DNA of 64,000 bases from Hyphomicrobiales bacterium (GTDB lineage: Bacteria; Pseudomonadota; Alphaproteobacteria; MED-G09), in NCBI GenBank assembly GCA_028339975.1, contig JAOLDG010000003.1, forward strand, positions 62,001 to 126,000. Direction: 5' to 3'. The position numbers and the translations under genes are program-made. Below are positions 18,634-27,769 of this stretch, in pieces. How positions within the stretch are numbered: position 1 is the first letter of the stretch; each line of letters opens with the position of its first letter. A model generated the notes under the pieces. It saw nothing but the letters and a program-made list of their open reading frames with translations, made no database searches and was not told the origin of the DNA.

Positions 18634-20346
18634 TCAATCGTTCGGATTTTCTTTTTTTCTAAAATTTTCAAAAAGAGCAATATCCATACCTTGTTTTTTC
18701 ATAATATAAGCTTGTTGCATAATCGAAAGTAGACCATTCCAAGCCCAATATATTACAAGCCCTATTGGAAAATTAGCTGCAATAAATATCATAAAGATAG
18801 GCATCCAAGTGAAAAGAGTTTTTTGAATAGGGTCTGTTGGAGCAGGATTTAGTTTTGTTTGTAATAAGAAAGTTAACCCAAATAATAAATGGAAAACACC
18901 AATCATTAATATTTGAGGCGGTGTCCAGTTTATAATACCAAAGAGATTAAATACTGATAAAGGATCTGGTGCTGAGAGATCTCTTATCCAGCCAATAAAT
19001 GGTGCATGACGCATTTCTATTGTTACTAGTAAAACATTATATAGTGCAAAAAATACTGGTATTTGTATAAAAACTGGAAGACACCCTGACAAAGGTTTTA
19101 ATTCTTCTTTTTTATATAATGATTGCATTTCTTGGGCCATCCTTTGACGATCATCCCCATAAAGCTCTTTCATTTTAGCTATTTCTGGTTGGACTTTCCT
19201 CATCTTGGCCATTTGAACATAAGATCTATTAACAACGGGAAAGAATACTAATTTTATTAAAACTGTTAATAGAAGGATTGCTATCCCAAAATTACCAGTA
19301 TAGGAAAAAAGGAAATCAAGAATATAGAATAGAGGTTTTGATATAAAATAAAACCAACCCCAATCAATAAGAAGATCAAAATTCGGTAAATCTTTATTAT
19401 TGGAATAATTATCAATTATATCTACCTCTTTAGCACCTATAAAAATTAACCCACTTGATGAAAGCCTGGACCCTGGAGATGCGCTAATGGCTTCGCCTGT
19501 GTAGCCAATTCGATAAATACTTTCATCATTAGACTTGGACATCTTGAAGTGAGCTTTTTTTGCTCCTTCATCCAGTGAACTTATAGCTGTGGCCCAATAT
19601 TTATCTCTTATACCAATCCAGCCAGAACTAAACTCTCTTCGAAATTCATTTTTCTCAATATCATCATAGTCTTGCTCCTCCAGCTCCTCATCAAACCAAC
19701 CTGTTGGCCCTTCGTGAAGTAGCCCAAGCGCTTGATCAGTCGGGAGTTCTTGCCTGGATAGTTTACTGAATGGAAATAGCGTAATTAATCCTAAGGAGTT
19801 ATTTTCAACCTCTTGTTTAAATGAGAACAAATAATCCTCATCAACTGAATAAGTCTGGATAAACTTTAGATCCTCTCCATTATCCCATGAAATTACCACA
19901 GGATTATTTGGTGATAGAATACTATTTTGAGATTCCAGCTTCCACAGAGAATTTTCGCTAGGAAGTAAAAAATTTGCACCTCTAGGGGCCAACCAACCTG
20001 CATTTACCCAGTAAGATGATTCATTGAATAGTTGAACATAATCACTATCTTGATCTGTAGTTGTATTAAATTTCTTTAAAAATATCTCATTAATTTTTGC
20101 CCCACATAGATCAATAGATCCTTCCAAGCTCTCATTTTCTATAATGATGGGATTGGGCGAGCATATATCTTTATTAACAACCTCAGTGAAGTTATTTTTA
20201 TCATTTTCTTTCACGCTAAATTTTGGACTACTCTCAACGATATTAGTGGGGATAATTTGATCTTCTACAGGAAAAAGTATTTGCCAGCTGAACAAAATAA
20301 TCATAGCTAAAACTATCGCAACTATATATCTCGAAGTATCATTCAT
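18634..20346 (-). CDS. yidC: Membrane protein insertase YidC
   Basis: 570-aa Oxa1-family insertase for inner-membrane proteins, alone or with SecYEG. An N-terminal membrane anchor (IVAIVLAMIILFSWQILF) is followed by the large periplasmic P1 domain (about 60-330) and then the conserved five-helix core: FNFGIAILLLTV-type helix (here NFGIAILLLTVLIK), KMRKVQPEIAKMKE cytoplasmic hairpin, GCLPVFIQIPVFFALY and a final helix with PIGLVIYWAWN. Its start overlaps the end of rnpA by 8 bp. Gram-negative-type domain layout. Confidence 0.96.
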   Translation of the reverse strand: MNDTSRYIVAIVLAMIILFSWQILFPVEDQIIPTNIVESSPKFSVKENDKNNFTEVVNKDICSPNPIIIENESLEGSIDLCGAKINEIFLKKFNTTTDQDSDYVQLFNESSYWVNAGWLAPRGANFLLPSENSLWKLESQNSILSPNNPVVISWDNGEDLKFIQTYSVDEDYLFSFKQEVENNSLGLITLFPFSKLSRQELPTDQALGLLHEGPTGWFDEELEEQDYDDIEKNEFRREFSSGWIGIRDKYWATAISSLDEGAKKAHFKMSKSNDESIYRIGYTGEAISASPGSRLSSSGLIFIGAKEVDIIDNYSNNKDLPNFDLLIDWGWFYFISKPLFYILDFLFSYTGNFGIAILLLTVLIKLVFFPVVNRSYVQMAKMRKVQPEIAKMKELYGDDRQRMAQEMQSLYKKEELKPLSGCLPVFIQIPVFFALYNVLLVTIEMRHAPFIGWIRDLSAPDPLSVFNLFGIINWTPPQILMIGVFHLLFGLTFLLQTKLNPAPTDPIQKTLFTWMPIFMIFIAANFPIGLVIYWAWNGLLSIMQQAYIMKKQGMDIALFENFRKKENPND

Positions 20347-20713
20347 TCGTTGACTCCTTAAATGCCTTTTCTAAATCAGACTTTATTACTTCCCATGGAA
20401 GTATGATTGTATTTTTTGTTGCAACAACAACATAGTCGTAACCATTTTTACCCAACTTGGGAAGCACTTCTTTAATAGCATGGCGAAGCCTTCTTTTGGC
20501 CTTGTTTCTATCCACCGCAATTCCAATTTTTTTTGTTGCAGTAATTCCATATCGAGGAATTCCGTCATCTCTTCTATTATATTTTTGTAAATGTAAACTT
20601 GAAGTTCTTGTATTGGATCCGGTTGATACACGAATATAATCTGAGCGTTTAGTTATTTTATCAGAAATGCACTCTTCTTTATTGGAGTCATTTTGATTTT
20701 TTTCAGATTTCAT
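20339..20713 (-). CDS. rnpA: Ribonuclease P protein component
   Basis: 124-aa basic protein subunit of RNase P, which matures tRNA 5' ends. The family signature AVDRNKAKRRLRHAIKEVLP is complete, preceded by RYGITATKKIG. An N-terminal extension of about 20 residues (Lys/Glu/Asp rich) precedes the RxSDYIRV start of the fold. The ATG lies 3 bp after the rpmH stop with no Shine-Dalgarno of its own, so translation probably depends on coupling to rpmH. Downstream it overlaps yidC. Confidence 0.93.
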   Translation of the reverse strand: MKSEKNQNDSNKEECISDKITKRSDYIRVSTGSNTRTSSLHLQKYNRRDDGIPRYGITATKKIGIAVDRNKAKRRLRHAIKEVLPKLGKNGYDYVVVATKNTIILPWEVIKSDLEKAFKESTNE

Positions 20714-20716
20714 AAC

Positions 20717-20851
20717 TTAAGCTGATAGAGATTTTCTACCTTTAGCTCTTCTGTTGGATAAGATATTTCTTCCACCAACGGTCTGTAATCTTGAACGAAA
20801 ACCGTGACGCCTTTTTCTGACTAGATTGCTAGGCTGGAATGTTCTTTTCAT
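20717..20851 (-). CDS. rpmH: 50S ribosomal protein L34
   Basis: 44-aa, highly basic L34 of the large ribosomal subunit. It opens [19 protein letters not shown] and ends KGRKSLSA, with the invariant RRAKGRK stretch; this is unmistakable. Leads the rpmH-rnpA-yidC-engB minus-strand cluster, the classical chromosome-origin-proximal ribosome/membrane group. The upstream gap 20852-20928 probably holds the promoter. No dnaA or oriC-like DnaA-box cluster was seen next to it. Confidence 0.97.
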   Translation of the reverse strand: MKRTFQPSNLVRKRRHGFRSRLQTVGGRNILSNRRAKGRKSLSA

Positions 20852-20928
20852 AATATAACCTTATCATTGATACTTCAGGGATTTATAGAACCTATAAATA
20901 GTTAAGTCAAATCTCAGATTGAATAATT

Positions 20929-21849
20929 TTATTTTTTCTTAGTATTGAGATTATCCATATTTTTAATAGCTTTTGACATCTGTCTTTCTCTTGTGCCGTA
21001 ATCATCAATTTTATTCAATATTTCTTCTGCTTTTTTTCTTAAATCATTCGTAGAATTACTAAATTTTTCAAATTCTTTTTTTAGCTTACCAAACTCATCC
21101 ATTATTTCAGAAGCTCTATCATTAAATGATTCAACACGGAAATTCATTGAAACACTTATTAAGTAGGCTGCTAGTGAGTTTGGGCCTAGTAATAAGACTC
21201 TATAGTCTCTAAATAATTCTTCGCGGAGACTCATGGAGTCAATTAACTGAAGAAGACTTTCACTTGGTATGTACATAATACCAATATCAGATGTTTTGCC
21301 TGCTAAAATATATTTTTTTTGAATATCTTCTGCATCATTTTTAACGTGTCTTTCTATTTCCTTTTTTGCCGTATTGACTTGATCTCTATTACCATCAGAT
21401 GATGCGCTAAGGTATCTATCATACAAGCCGGACGGAAATTTTGCATCAATTGGCTGTAGAAGACCGCCTGGAAGTATTAATACAAATTCAACTCTTTGCC
21501 CTGATCCTTCAACGATTTCTGCATTTTCTTTATATCGATTTTCTGGGAAAATATCCTGCATCATTGCCTGAAGTGACCATTCGCCAAACTGTCCAGCTCT
21601 CGTTCCTCCAGATAAATAATTTCGTAACTTCTGTAGGGGCTCTTGAAAGTCTTGAATTGTAATCCTGAGGTTTGACAATGCTTCTTCTTGTCGACTTAGA
21701 GATTCATTCTGGGTTTGCTGTTTTTTATCGTATTCTAGAAAAATATCTTTTGTATCAGATTTTTTATCATCGCTTTTTCTTGTATTTATTAAAATCATTA
21801 GAGCAATGATTAATAATATGATCAAAAAGAATAAAAATAAATAGTCCAT
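20929..21849 (-). CDS. rmuC: RmuC-family DNA recombination protein
   Basis: 306-aa RmuC homologue, a predicted nuclease-related protein that limits inversions at short repeats in E. coli. One N-terminal membrane helix (residues 3-23) is followed by a coiled-coil region and the RmuC core: GTRAGQFGEWSLQ, LPGGLLQPIDAKFPSG, ASYI-type MYIPSESLL and LLLGPNSLAAYL. A second coiled coil ends the protein. Shorter than E. coli RmuC (about 475 aa), mainly through a shorter coiled coil. Biochemical role in this organism is inference. Confidence 0.9.
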   Translation of the reverse strand: MDYLFLFFLIILLIIALMILINTRKSDDKKSDTKDIFLEYDKKQQTQNESLSRQEEALSNLRITIQDFQEPLQKLRNYLSGGTRAGQFGEWSLQAMMQDIFPENRYKENAEIVEGSGQRVEFVLILPGGLLQPIDAKFPSGLYDRYLSASSDGNRDQVNTAKKEIERHVKNDAEDIQKKYILAGKTSDIGIMYIPSESLLQLIDSMSLREELFRDYRVLLLGPNSLAAYLISVSMNFRVESFNDRASEIMDEFGKLKKEFEKFSNSTNDLRKKAEEILNKIDDYGTRERQMSKAIKNMDNLNTKKK

Positions 21850-21873
21850 ATTTTTCCATAATTCATTTAATAA

Positions 21874-21950
21874 TGGTGCGCCGGGAGAGATTCGAACTCC
21901 CGACCCCTTGATTCGTAGTCAAGTACTCTATCCAGCTGAGCTACCGGCGC
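21874..21950 (-). tRNA. tRNA-Arg (anticodon ACG)
   Basis: 77-nt cloverleaf including an encoded 3' CCA. The acceptor stem GCGCCGG/CCGGCGC pairs fully; the D-arm begins GCTCAGCTGGAT. The anticodon stem CTTGA/TCAAG encloses loop CTACGAA with anticodon ACG, read as ICG after deamination. The T-arm is GGGAG TTCGAAT CTCTC with one G-U pair. Discriminator base A. It lies between rmuC and the S58 peptidase gene. Confidence 0.97.
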
Positions 21951-21988
21951 ATTTCCAATATTATAAACCAAAAATAACAAAGAAAGAA

Positions 21989-22993
21989 TTATTCATATTT
22001 TTCTTTCCATGAGTTCATTCCAAGGATGCTCTTTGCTTCATAAACACCTCTAGCTATTGATCTTGAGCATACTCGAGCTCCCAATTCTCCAATAGTATTT
22101 ATATCATTAAGGTTTAACTCTTTATTTAATGTACCCGTGCTTAGTACAAAAATTACATCACCGTCAACTGGCGAATGTATAGGCCTAATAGCACGAGACA
22201 TTCCAGAATGAGACATAATGGCTATTCTCTTTGCTGCCTTAGAATCTAATTTAGCATTTGTAGCTACAACTCCTATCGTTGTATTTTGTCCCGGAAGAGT
22301 CTCTCGGGTTGCAGTGCCTGACAAAGGGTCATTCGGTGCATAATGTGGGACACCTTTGCCTCCAAACTCCGCTTTATCTTCATCAGTAGCTGCCCAAAAT
22401 TGTCCTGTTTCGTTGTTAACTGTTGATCCATAGCTGTTAACAGCGAATAAGCCTCCAACCTGTATTCCATCATCTGTAATAAATGATGCACTCCCGAGCC
22501 CTCCTTTTAATGACCCTGCCTTGGAGCCATAGCCTGCTCCAAAATTTCCAAGCTCAATATTATCTGATATTTTGGAGGCAGCCTCTATTCCAAGATCTGA
22601 GTATGGAGGTTTCCCACCCCAGTCTTTATTACCACCGTTTGCGAGGTCATATAAAATTGCACCAGGTATCATAGGTACATTTTTAAATTTTGAGGATGGT
22701 CTGTACCCACGACCAGTTGCCCCTATATAATTTGCTACACTACTGGCAGCCTCTAATCCCCAAGTTGACCCGCCCGATAATACAATTGAATCAACTGAAT
22801 CAACCAAATTATATGGATTTAATGCACCTACCTCCCTTGTTCCAGGTGCGCCACCTCTTACATCCGCCGACGCCAAGGAACCTTCTATAGGCGTGATAAC
22901 TGTGCAGCCGGTTGCAACCTTTTCATTATGAGCGTTACCCACTAAGATTCCATCAACATCAGTTATTAAATTTTTTTTTCCTGAATTAATCAT
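21989..22993 (-). CDS. P1/S58 family peptidase (DmpA-like aminopeptidase)
   Basis: About 334-aa homologue of DmpA/BapA, which self-cleave to expose an N-terminal Ser/Thr nucleophile and hydrolyse peptides with N-terminal D- or beta-amino acids. Family blocks are ADVRGGAPGTRE near the N-terminus, VLSGGSTWGLEAA, GSKAGSLKGGLGSAS and TTIGVVATNAKLDSK. The mature nucleophile would be in the last of these regions or just before. A TTG at 23011 extends the frame by six codons, but the ATG at 22993 is more likely. Neither start has a good Shine-Dalgarno. Diverges from ggt, another self-processing hydrolase. Confidence 0.88.
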   Translation of the reverse strand: MINSGKKNLITDVDGILVGNAHNEKVATGCTVITPIEGSLASADVRGGAPGTREVGALNPYNLVDSVDSIVLSGGSTWGLEAASSVANYIGATGRGYRPSSKFKNVPMIPGAILYDLANGGNKDWGGKPPYSDLGIEAASKISDNIELGNFGAGYGSKAGSLKGGLGSASFITDDGIQVGGLFAVNSYGSTVNNETGQFWAATDEDKAEFGGKGVPHYAPNDPLSGTATRETLPGQNTTIGVVATNAKLDSKAAKRIAIMSHSGMSRAIRPIHSPVDGDVIFVLSTGTLNKELNLNDINTIGELGARVCSRSIARGVYEAKSILGMNSWKEKYE

Positions 22994-23059
22994 TATAAGG
23001 AAACTAAACAATGGTATTAAAATTGTATAGTATCTAAAAAATAATACTGTGGAGGGTTT

Positions 23060-24754
23060 ATGAGATTTTTTATTTTATTTCTGTTTTCAATATTTATTGC
23101 CAGCCATAGTTATGGAAAAATATTAAAACCATCAAAGGGTATAATTGCTACTTCTAATTCTCATGCCTCAAAAGCAGCACACGATATTATAAAAAAAGGT
23201 GGTAATGCAATAGACGCTGCTGTCGCCATTCAATTAGTTTTATCCCTAACTGAACCACAAGCTACAGGCATTGGAGGCGGAGCTTTTATGCTCTATTGGG
23301 ACGCTAAGAGTTCAAAGTTATTTTCTATTGATGGTCGTGAAACAGCTCCCTCTAAGGCAAGAGAGGATCTATTTTTAAATAAAGAAGGTGAAAAAATAAA
23401 ATTTTATCCTGACGCTGTGGTTGGAGCTAAATCTGTTGGTGTTCCAGGAATAATAAGGTTACTGGAGGATACCCACAAAAAGTTTGGAAAGCTTGCGTGG
23501 AAAGAATTATTTGATTATGCAATAAGGCTATCAGAAGATGGATTTCCGGTTTCACCTGCACTTCACAATACATTGGGATATTTAAGTTATTTAAAAACAG
23601 TTGAACCTGCGGGATCAATTTATTATAGAAAAAATGCCGAAGGACAGAAAATACCAATTCCTATCGGTTCTATTTTAAAAAATCAAGAATATGCAGAAAC
23701 ACTTAAAAGAATAGCTTCCCTAGGTGCTGAAGAATTCTATGAAGGAAAAACTGCTCAACTAATAATAGAGTCTTTAAAAAAATCAGATGAAAATTCCTTA
23801 ATGTCCTTAGATGACTTAAAAAATTACGAAGTAATATGGCGAGAACCGCTTTGTCAAATGTATCGATCTTATAATGTTTGCAGCATGCCCCCTCCATCAT
23901 CAGGAGGTCTTACAATGTTCATGATGCTAAAAATTTTAGAAGAGTTTGATATTAAAAATTTAAAACCAGAATCGAAAGAAATGGTTCACCTGTATTCTGA
24001 GGCCAGCAGGATTGCATATGCTGATAGATCCTACTATATGGCTGACCCAGATTTTATAAATGTTCCTATAGATGGACTACTGGATGAAAAATATATCGAC
24101 GAAAGAAGGCTCATAATCAATCAAAATAGAGCGGCAAAAGTAATTACTCACGGTAATCCGTCGGGGGCAGGAGATTTTGAAAAGAATATCGATATATCTA
24201 AGCCATCCACCAGTCACTTTGTTATTGTTGATGCTGAAGGTAATTCTGTTTCAATGACCTCAACTGTAGAAGGCCCTTTTGGGAGCCATTTGATGGCAGG
24301 AGGATTCATTCTTAATAACGAATTAACAGACTTTTCATTAATACCAGAAATTAATGGTAAAAAAGTAGCAAATAGAGTTGAGGGTAATAAAAGGCCTATG
24401 TCATCCATGACTCCAACTATTATTTTTAAAGATAATCAAGTCTATGCATTAACAGGATCACCCGGGGGTACCAGTATTATTAATTATGTTGCTAAATCGG
24501 TAATTGGCCTAATAGATTGGGGCTTGAATCCTGACGAGGTTGTTCAACTACCTCATTATATGAATAAAGGTAAATATACGGAACTGGAGAAGAATACAGT
24601 TTTAGAGAGCTTGCAGTATGAGTTAGAATCTATGGGTCACAAAACAAAAATTATGCGCAAAAGAAGTGGACTTCATATTGCGTTGAAAAAAAATAATGGG
24701 TTTATAGGTGGAGCTGACCCAAGACGAGAAGGGTTAGTTATTTCGATTGATTAG
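23060..24754 (+). CDS. ggt: Gamma-glutamyltransferase
   Basis: 564-aa periplasmic Ntn-hydrolase that splits glutathione and gamma-glutamyl compounds. Signal peptide residues 1-18 (MRFFILFLFSIFIASHSY) precede the large subunit, with NAIDAAVA and GGGAFMLYW. Autocleavage and catalysis should use T384 in PSTSHFVIVD, followed by the substrate-binding NNELTDF and oxyanion GSPGGTSIINY blocks. ATG follows GTGGAGGG. The next gene, an AMP-ligase, starts 17 bp on, so co-transcription is likely although a functional link is not obvious. Confidence 0.94.
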   Translation: MRFFILFLFSIFIASHSYGKILKPSKGIIATSNSHASKAAHDIIKKGGNAIDAAVAIQLVLSLTEPQATGIGGGAFMLYWDAKSSKLFSIDGRETAPSKAREDLFLNKEGEKIKFYPDAVVGAKSVGVPGIIRLLEDTHKKFGKLAWKELFDYAIRLSEDGFPVSPALHNTLGYLSYLKTVEPAGSIYYRKNAEGQKIPIPIGSILKNQEYAETLKRIASLGAEEFYEGKTAQLIIESLKKSDENSLMSLDDLKNYEVIWREPLCQMYRSYNVCSMPPPSSGGLTMFMMLKILEEFDIKNLKPESKEMVHLYSEASRIAYADRSYYMADPDFINVPIDGLLDEKYIDERRLIINQNRAAKVITHGNPSGAGDFEKNIDISKPSTSHFVIVDAEGNSVSMTSTVEGPFGSHLMAGGFILNNELTDFSLIPEINGKKVANRVEGNKRPMSSMTPTIIFKDNQVYALTGSPGGTSIINYVAKSVIGLIDWGLNPDEVVQLPHYMNKGKYTELEKNTVLESLQYELESMGHKTKIMRKRSGLHIALKKNNGFIGGADPRREGLVISID

Positions 24755-24771
24755 AATAAGGATTATCTTGG

Positions 24772-26289
24772 ATGAATAAGAATTTATATCAAATTTTTTT
24801 TGATAGATTTTGTACTCTAGAAAATAATATTTGTTTTGATGTGCCGGGGCAAAAAAATTGGTCTTATAAAGACGTTGATATTTTGTCCTCTCTTTTTGTA
24901 TCCTATCTTGACAGTATTGGCTTAAAGAAAGGCGATAGAATTATTTCTCAGACTGAGAAATCTGTAGCTTCAATAGGACTCTATTTAGCATGTCTGAGAA
25001 TGGGAGTAATATTCACTCCACTGAATACATCTTATACTTTGTCTGAGGTCGAGTATTTTATTGGAAATATTGAACCAAAGTTATTTGTTTGTTCACCAGA
25101 TAACTATCAGGCTACAAGTCCTATTTTTGAAAAGTACAGTGTTCCTAATCATCGGGCTTTAGGGTCTTCCGATGACGATCCATTTTTAAAAGAAATATTA
25201 GAATTAAAAGAAAATAATATTATTGAAAATTGTTCCGATGATGATACTGCTGCAATTTTATTTACCTCGGGGACTACGGGAAAATCGAAGGGGGCAATGA
25301 TTACGCATGGAAATTTATCTTCTAATGCTTTTGCTTTAAAGGAGAGTTGGGATTTTACGGAGAATGACACTCTGTTACACGCTTTGCCAACTTTTCATGT
25401 TCATGGACTATTTGTTGCATTGCATACTGCTTTTTTAAGCGCTTCAAAAATTATTTTCTTAGAGAAATTTGATATTGCTGAAATTAATAAAAATCTAAAA
25501 AATTCTACTGTAATGATGGGTGTTCCAACGTTTTATAGCCGCTTAATTGGTGAAAAAGACCTTAATAAGGACCTTTATAAAAGAATGAGACTTTTTATCT
25601 CTGGATCGGCTCCTTTAACAGAAAAAACCTTTAATGAGTTCAAGAATAAAACAGGACATTCAATCCTGGAGCGATATGGAATGACTGAAACTGGAATGAT
25701 TACATCAAACCCTCTTATTGGAGATAGATTAGAGGGAACTGTTGGCTTTCCTCTGCCGGATATTAAAATAAGAATTTCAAATAATAATAAAATCTTATCT
25801 CCAAATGAAAAGGGTATAGTGGAAGTTAAAGGACCAAATGTTTTTAAAGGTTACTGGAGAATGGAAAAAAAAACGAAAGAAGAATTTACTAATGATGGAT
25901 TTTTTATAACTGGTGATATTGGTCAAATTGATAATAAAGGTCGTCTTACTTTATCAGGAAGGTCGGGTGATATGATTATTTCTGGAGGTTTTAATGTTTA
26001 TCCGAAAGAAATAGAAATTATCTTGAATACCATTGATGGAATAAAAGAAAGTGCTGTAATTGGTGTTAAGCATGAAGATTTTGGAGAATGTCCCATTGCC
26101 ATACTCGTTTCTGATAATTCTGATAATACTATAGAGAGTGATTTTATAAACTCCTTATTAAAAGAATCGCTTGCTAAATATAAAATTCCTAAATCTTATG
26201 TTTGGATTAACTCTTTACCCACCAATGCAATGGGTAAGGTTCAAAAAAAAGATTTACGTTTTAAATATGAAAAAATTTTATTAAACTAG
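24772..26289 (+). CDS. AMP-dependent acyl-CoA synthetase, malonyl-CoA-synthetase-like
   Basis: 505-aa member of the ANL superfamily: adenylates a carboxylate then forms the CoA thioester. The AMP-binding signature is FTSGTTGKSKGAM; the segment HALPTFHVHGLFVAL and the MMGVPTFYSRL region resemble malonyl-CoA synthetases (MatB). YGMTETG, TGDIG and GRSGDMIISGGFNVYP complete the adenylation domain, and PTNAMGKVQKKDLR holds the C-terminal catalytic Lys. Malonate is the best guess but other short acids are possible. Followed 20 bp later by an epoxide-hydrolase-like gene. Confidence 0.87.
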   Translation: MNKNLYQIFFDRFCTLENNICFDVPGQKNWSYKDVDILSSLFVSYLDSIGLKKGDRIISQTEKSVASIGLYLACLRMGVIFTPLNTSYTLSEVEYFIGNIEPKLFVCSPDNYQATSPIFEKYSVPNHRALGSSDDDPFLKEILELKENNIIENCSDDDTAAILFTSGTTGKSKGAMITHGNLSSNAFALKESWDFTENDTLLHALPTFHVHGLFVALHTAFLSASKIIFLEKFDIAEINKNLKNSTVMMGVPTFYSRLIGEKDLNKDLYKRMRLFISGSAPLTEKTFNEFKNKTGHSILERYGMTETGMITSNPLIGDRLEGTVGFPLPDIKIRISNNNKILSPNEKGIVEVKGPNVFKGYWRMEKKTKEEFTNDGFFITGDIGQIDNKGRLTLSGRSGDMIISGGFNVYPKEIEIILNTIDGIKESAVIGVKHEDFGECPIAILVSDNSDNTIESDFINSLLKESLAKYKIPKSYVWINSLPTNAMGKVQKKDLRFKYEKILLN

Positions 26290-26309
26290 AAAAAAATGAA
26301 GAGGAAAAA

Positions 26310-26690
26310 ATGAGTAATACAGACAGAGCTTTAAAGTTTATAGAACATTGGAATAACCGAGATATTGAAGGAATTATGGGATCAATTACCACAGATTGCT
26401 TTTATCATAATATACCTATGGATCCCCAAAAAGGACATGATGAAATTAGAGCTTATCTTGAGCCATTTATTCAGATGGCCTCAAATATTGAGTGGATAGT
26501 TCATAATATTGCTGAAGATTCCAAAGGAACTGTTTTAACAGAAAGAACGGATCGCTTTGAGATAAACGGTCAGTGGATGGATATTCTAGTAATGGGGGTA
26601 ATGGAATTTCAAGATGGATTAATTTCAAATTGGCGAGATTATTTCGATATGAAAGCCTATGAGCAAGAAACAGCAAGAGTTTTAGGTTAA
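26310..26690 (+). CDS. Limonene-1,2-epoxide hydrolase-like enzyme
   Basis: 126-aa SnoaL/NTF2-fold protein. Unlike many SnoaL proteins, it keeps what I recall as the full LEH active-site set: Y32 and N34 in FYHNIP, R79 and D81 in TERTDRF, and the Asp-containing WRDYFD at 108-113. In limonene-1,2-epoxide hydrolase the equivalents form a one-step Asp-Arg-Asp epoxide-opening site. The gene follows an acyl-CoA synthetase with GAGGAAAAA as Shine-Dalgarno and ends at a strong hairpin terminator. A terpenoid or fatty epoxide is a plausible substrate. Confidence 0.82.
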   Translation: MSNTDRALKFIEHWNNRDIEGIMGSITTDCFYHNIPMDPQKGHDEIRAYLEPFIQMASNIEWIVHNIAEDSKGTVLTERTDRFEINGQWMDILVMGVMEFQDGLISNWRDYFDMKAYEQETARVLG

Positions 26691-26694
26691 ATAA

Positions 26695-26749
26695 AAAACC
26701 CTTGAATATTCTAACAAAGAAAAATCTTTGTCCGAATTTCAAGGGTTTT
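26695..26749. terminator. Bidirectional terminator with nested hairpin
   Basis: Perfect 12-bp inverted repeat AAAACCCTTGAA (26695-26706) / TTCAAGGGTTTT (26738-26749), enclosing a smaller 6-bp hairpin CAAAGA-AAAA-TCTTTG (26715-26730). T-runs follow the stem on both strands. It separates the convergent epoxide-hydrolase-like and NmrA genes and should stop transcription from both sides. Confidence 0.9.
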
Positions 26750-26771
26750 CTTTTATTAAAAATAGAATTTC

Positions 26772-27698
26772 TTAACCAGCGTTAGTGTCTACTTTTTCAT
26801 TCCAATCAATTTCATTCATCCATTCACTAAATGGTTTTAATTTAATCGGTATTTCTTTTAAAACTGGAGCCATATCAACCTTAAAAGGCTTGTAATCAGA
26901 CTCATTTGTAAATCTGTAAAAATCAGACATAGACTCAATAAAGGCAGCCTCGTCAGCACCCTCTATTTCAGAATAGAAGATATCAAATAATCTCTTTGCA
27001 AAGTCCTTAAGTGGGAGCTTCTTATATTCTACTTTTTTCCCAAAACGTCCGGAAAGCATATCTGCCACTCTCTGAGGGACAAATGCTTCTTCTCCGCCTA
27101 TTACTATTCTTCTTCCAATAAGATCATCCCTATCTATTGCCGCAATCATGAATTTAGCAACATCATCTAAGCAAATCCAATTAGCCTCTAAATCTGCATT
27201 GTGAGGGTATGTATATATATTATTTTCTAATATATCTTTTCTAGCCCAATCAGTTAATAAATTATCCATAAAAATAACTGGACGAAATGTAGTTGTAGGG
27301 ACGCCAGCTTGCATAAGAGTATTGATCATTAATCTACTGGCATCGTACCCAGCTTGACCAACTTCTTCCTCATCATTGCCCCAGCAACAAGTATTAAAGA
27401 TAATTCTTCTAACCCCAGCCTTCATTGCTGAAGTTCCTACAGTTGCGCAAAAATCAATACCTTTATGAGCCTCTTCAAAGGATGGTGCGGTAAAGAAGAT
27501 TGTATCTGAGCCAAGGCAAGCCTCGTGTATTGAGTCAGGATCATTATAATCAGCTGAAACAATCTCTATTCCCTCAAAATGCTCCAACCGTTTACTTTCA
27601 CGTGTTACAGCCCTAACCTTATAGCCTGCAAGTAATAATTGTTTTACCTGTGCAAGTCCGGGCCTACCTGATGCACTAAAAACTGTAACTAATTTCAT
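26772..27698 (-). CDS. NmrA-like NAD(P)-binding protein
   Basis: 308-aa atypical short-chain dehydrogenase of the NmrA/isoflavone-reductase type. The N-terminal dinucleotide motif VFSASGRPGLAQVKQLL departs slightly from GxxGxxG; then come TRESKRL, the DTIFFTAPSF strand and FRPVIFMDNLL. No clear YxxxK catalytic pair is seen, so it may be a redox sensor or a reductase. ATG at 27698 has AGGAGAA upstream. A VOC protein gene lies upstream on the same strand, 71 bp away. Confidence 0.78.
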   Translation of the reverse strand: MKLVTVFSASGRPGLAQVKQLLLAGYKVRAVTRESKRLEHFEGIEIVSADYNDPDSIHEACLGSDTIFFTAPSFEEAHKGIDFCATVGTSAMKAGVRRIIFNTCCWGNDEEEVGQAGYDASRLMINTLMQAGVPTTTFRPVIFMDNLLTDWARKDILENNIYTYPHNADLEANWICLDDVAKFMIAAIDRDDLIGRRIVIGGEEAFVPQRVADMLSGRFGKKVEYKKLPLKDFAKRLFDIFYSEIEGADEAAFIESMSDFYRFTNESDYKPFKVDMAPVLKEIPIKLKPFSEWMNEIDWNEKVDTNAG

Positions 27699-27769
27699 TT
27701 TCTTCTCCTAGGTTATGTTTGAAAATATAAACAAATATTTCTAACTTGTAATCTTACTTCTTAGAATAA

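Noticed and set aside
20852-20928. Possible origin of replication next to rpmH
   Set aside because: The 77-bp gap shows no DnaA-box cluster and dnaA is not adjacent.
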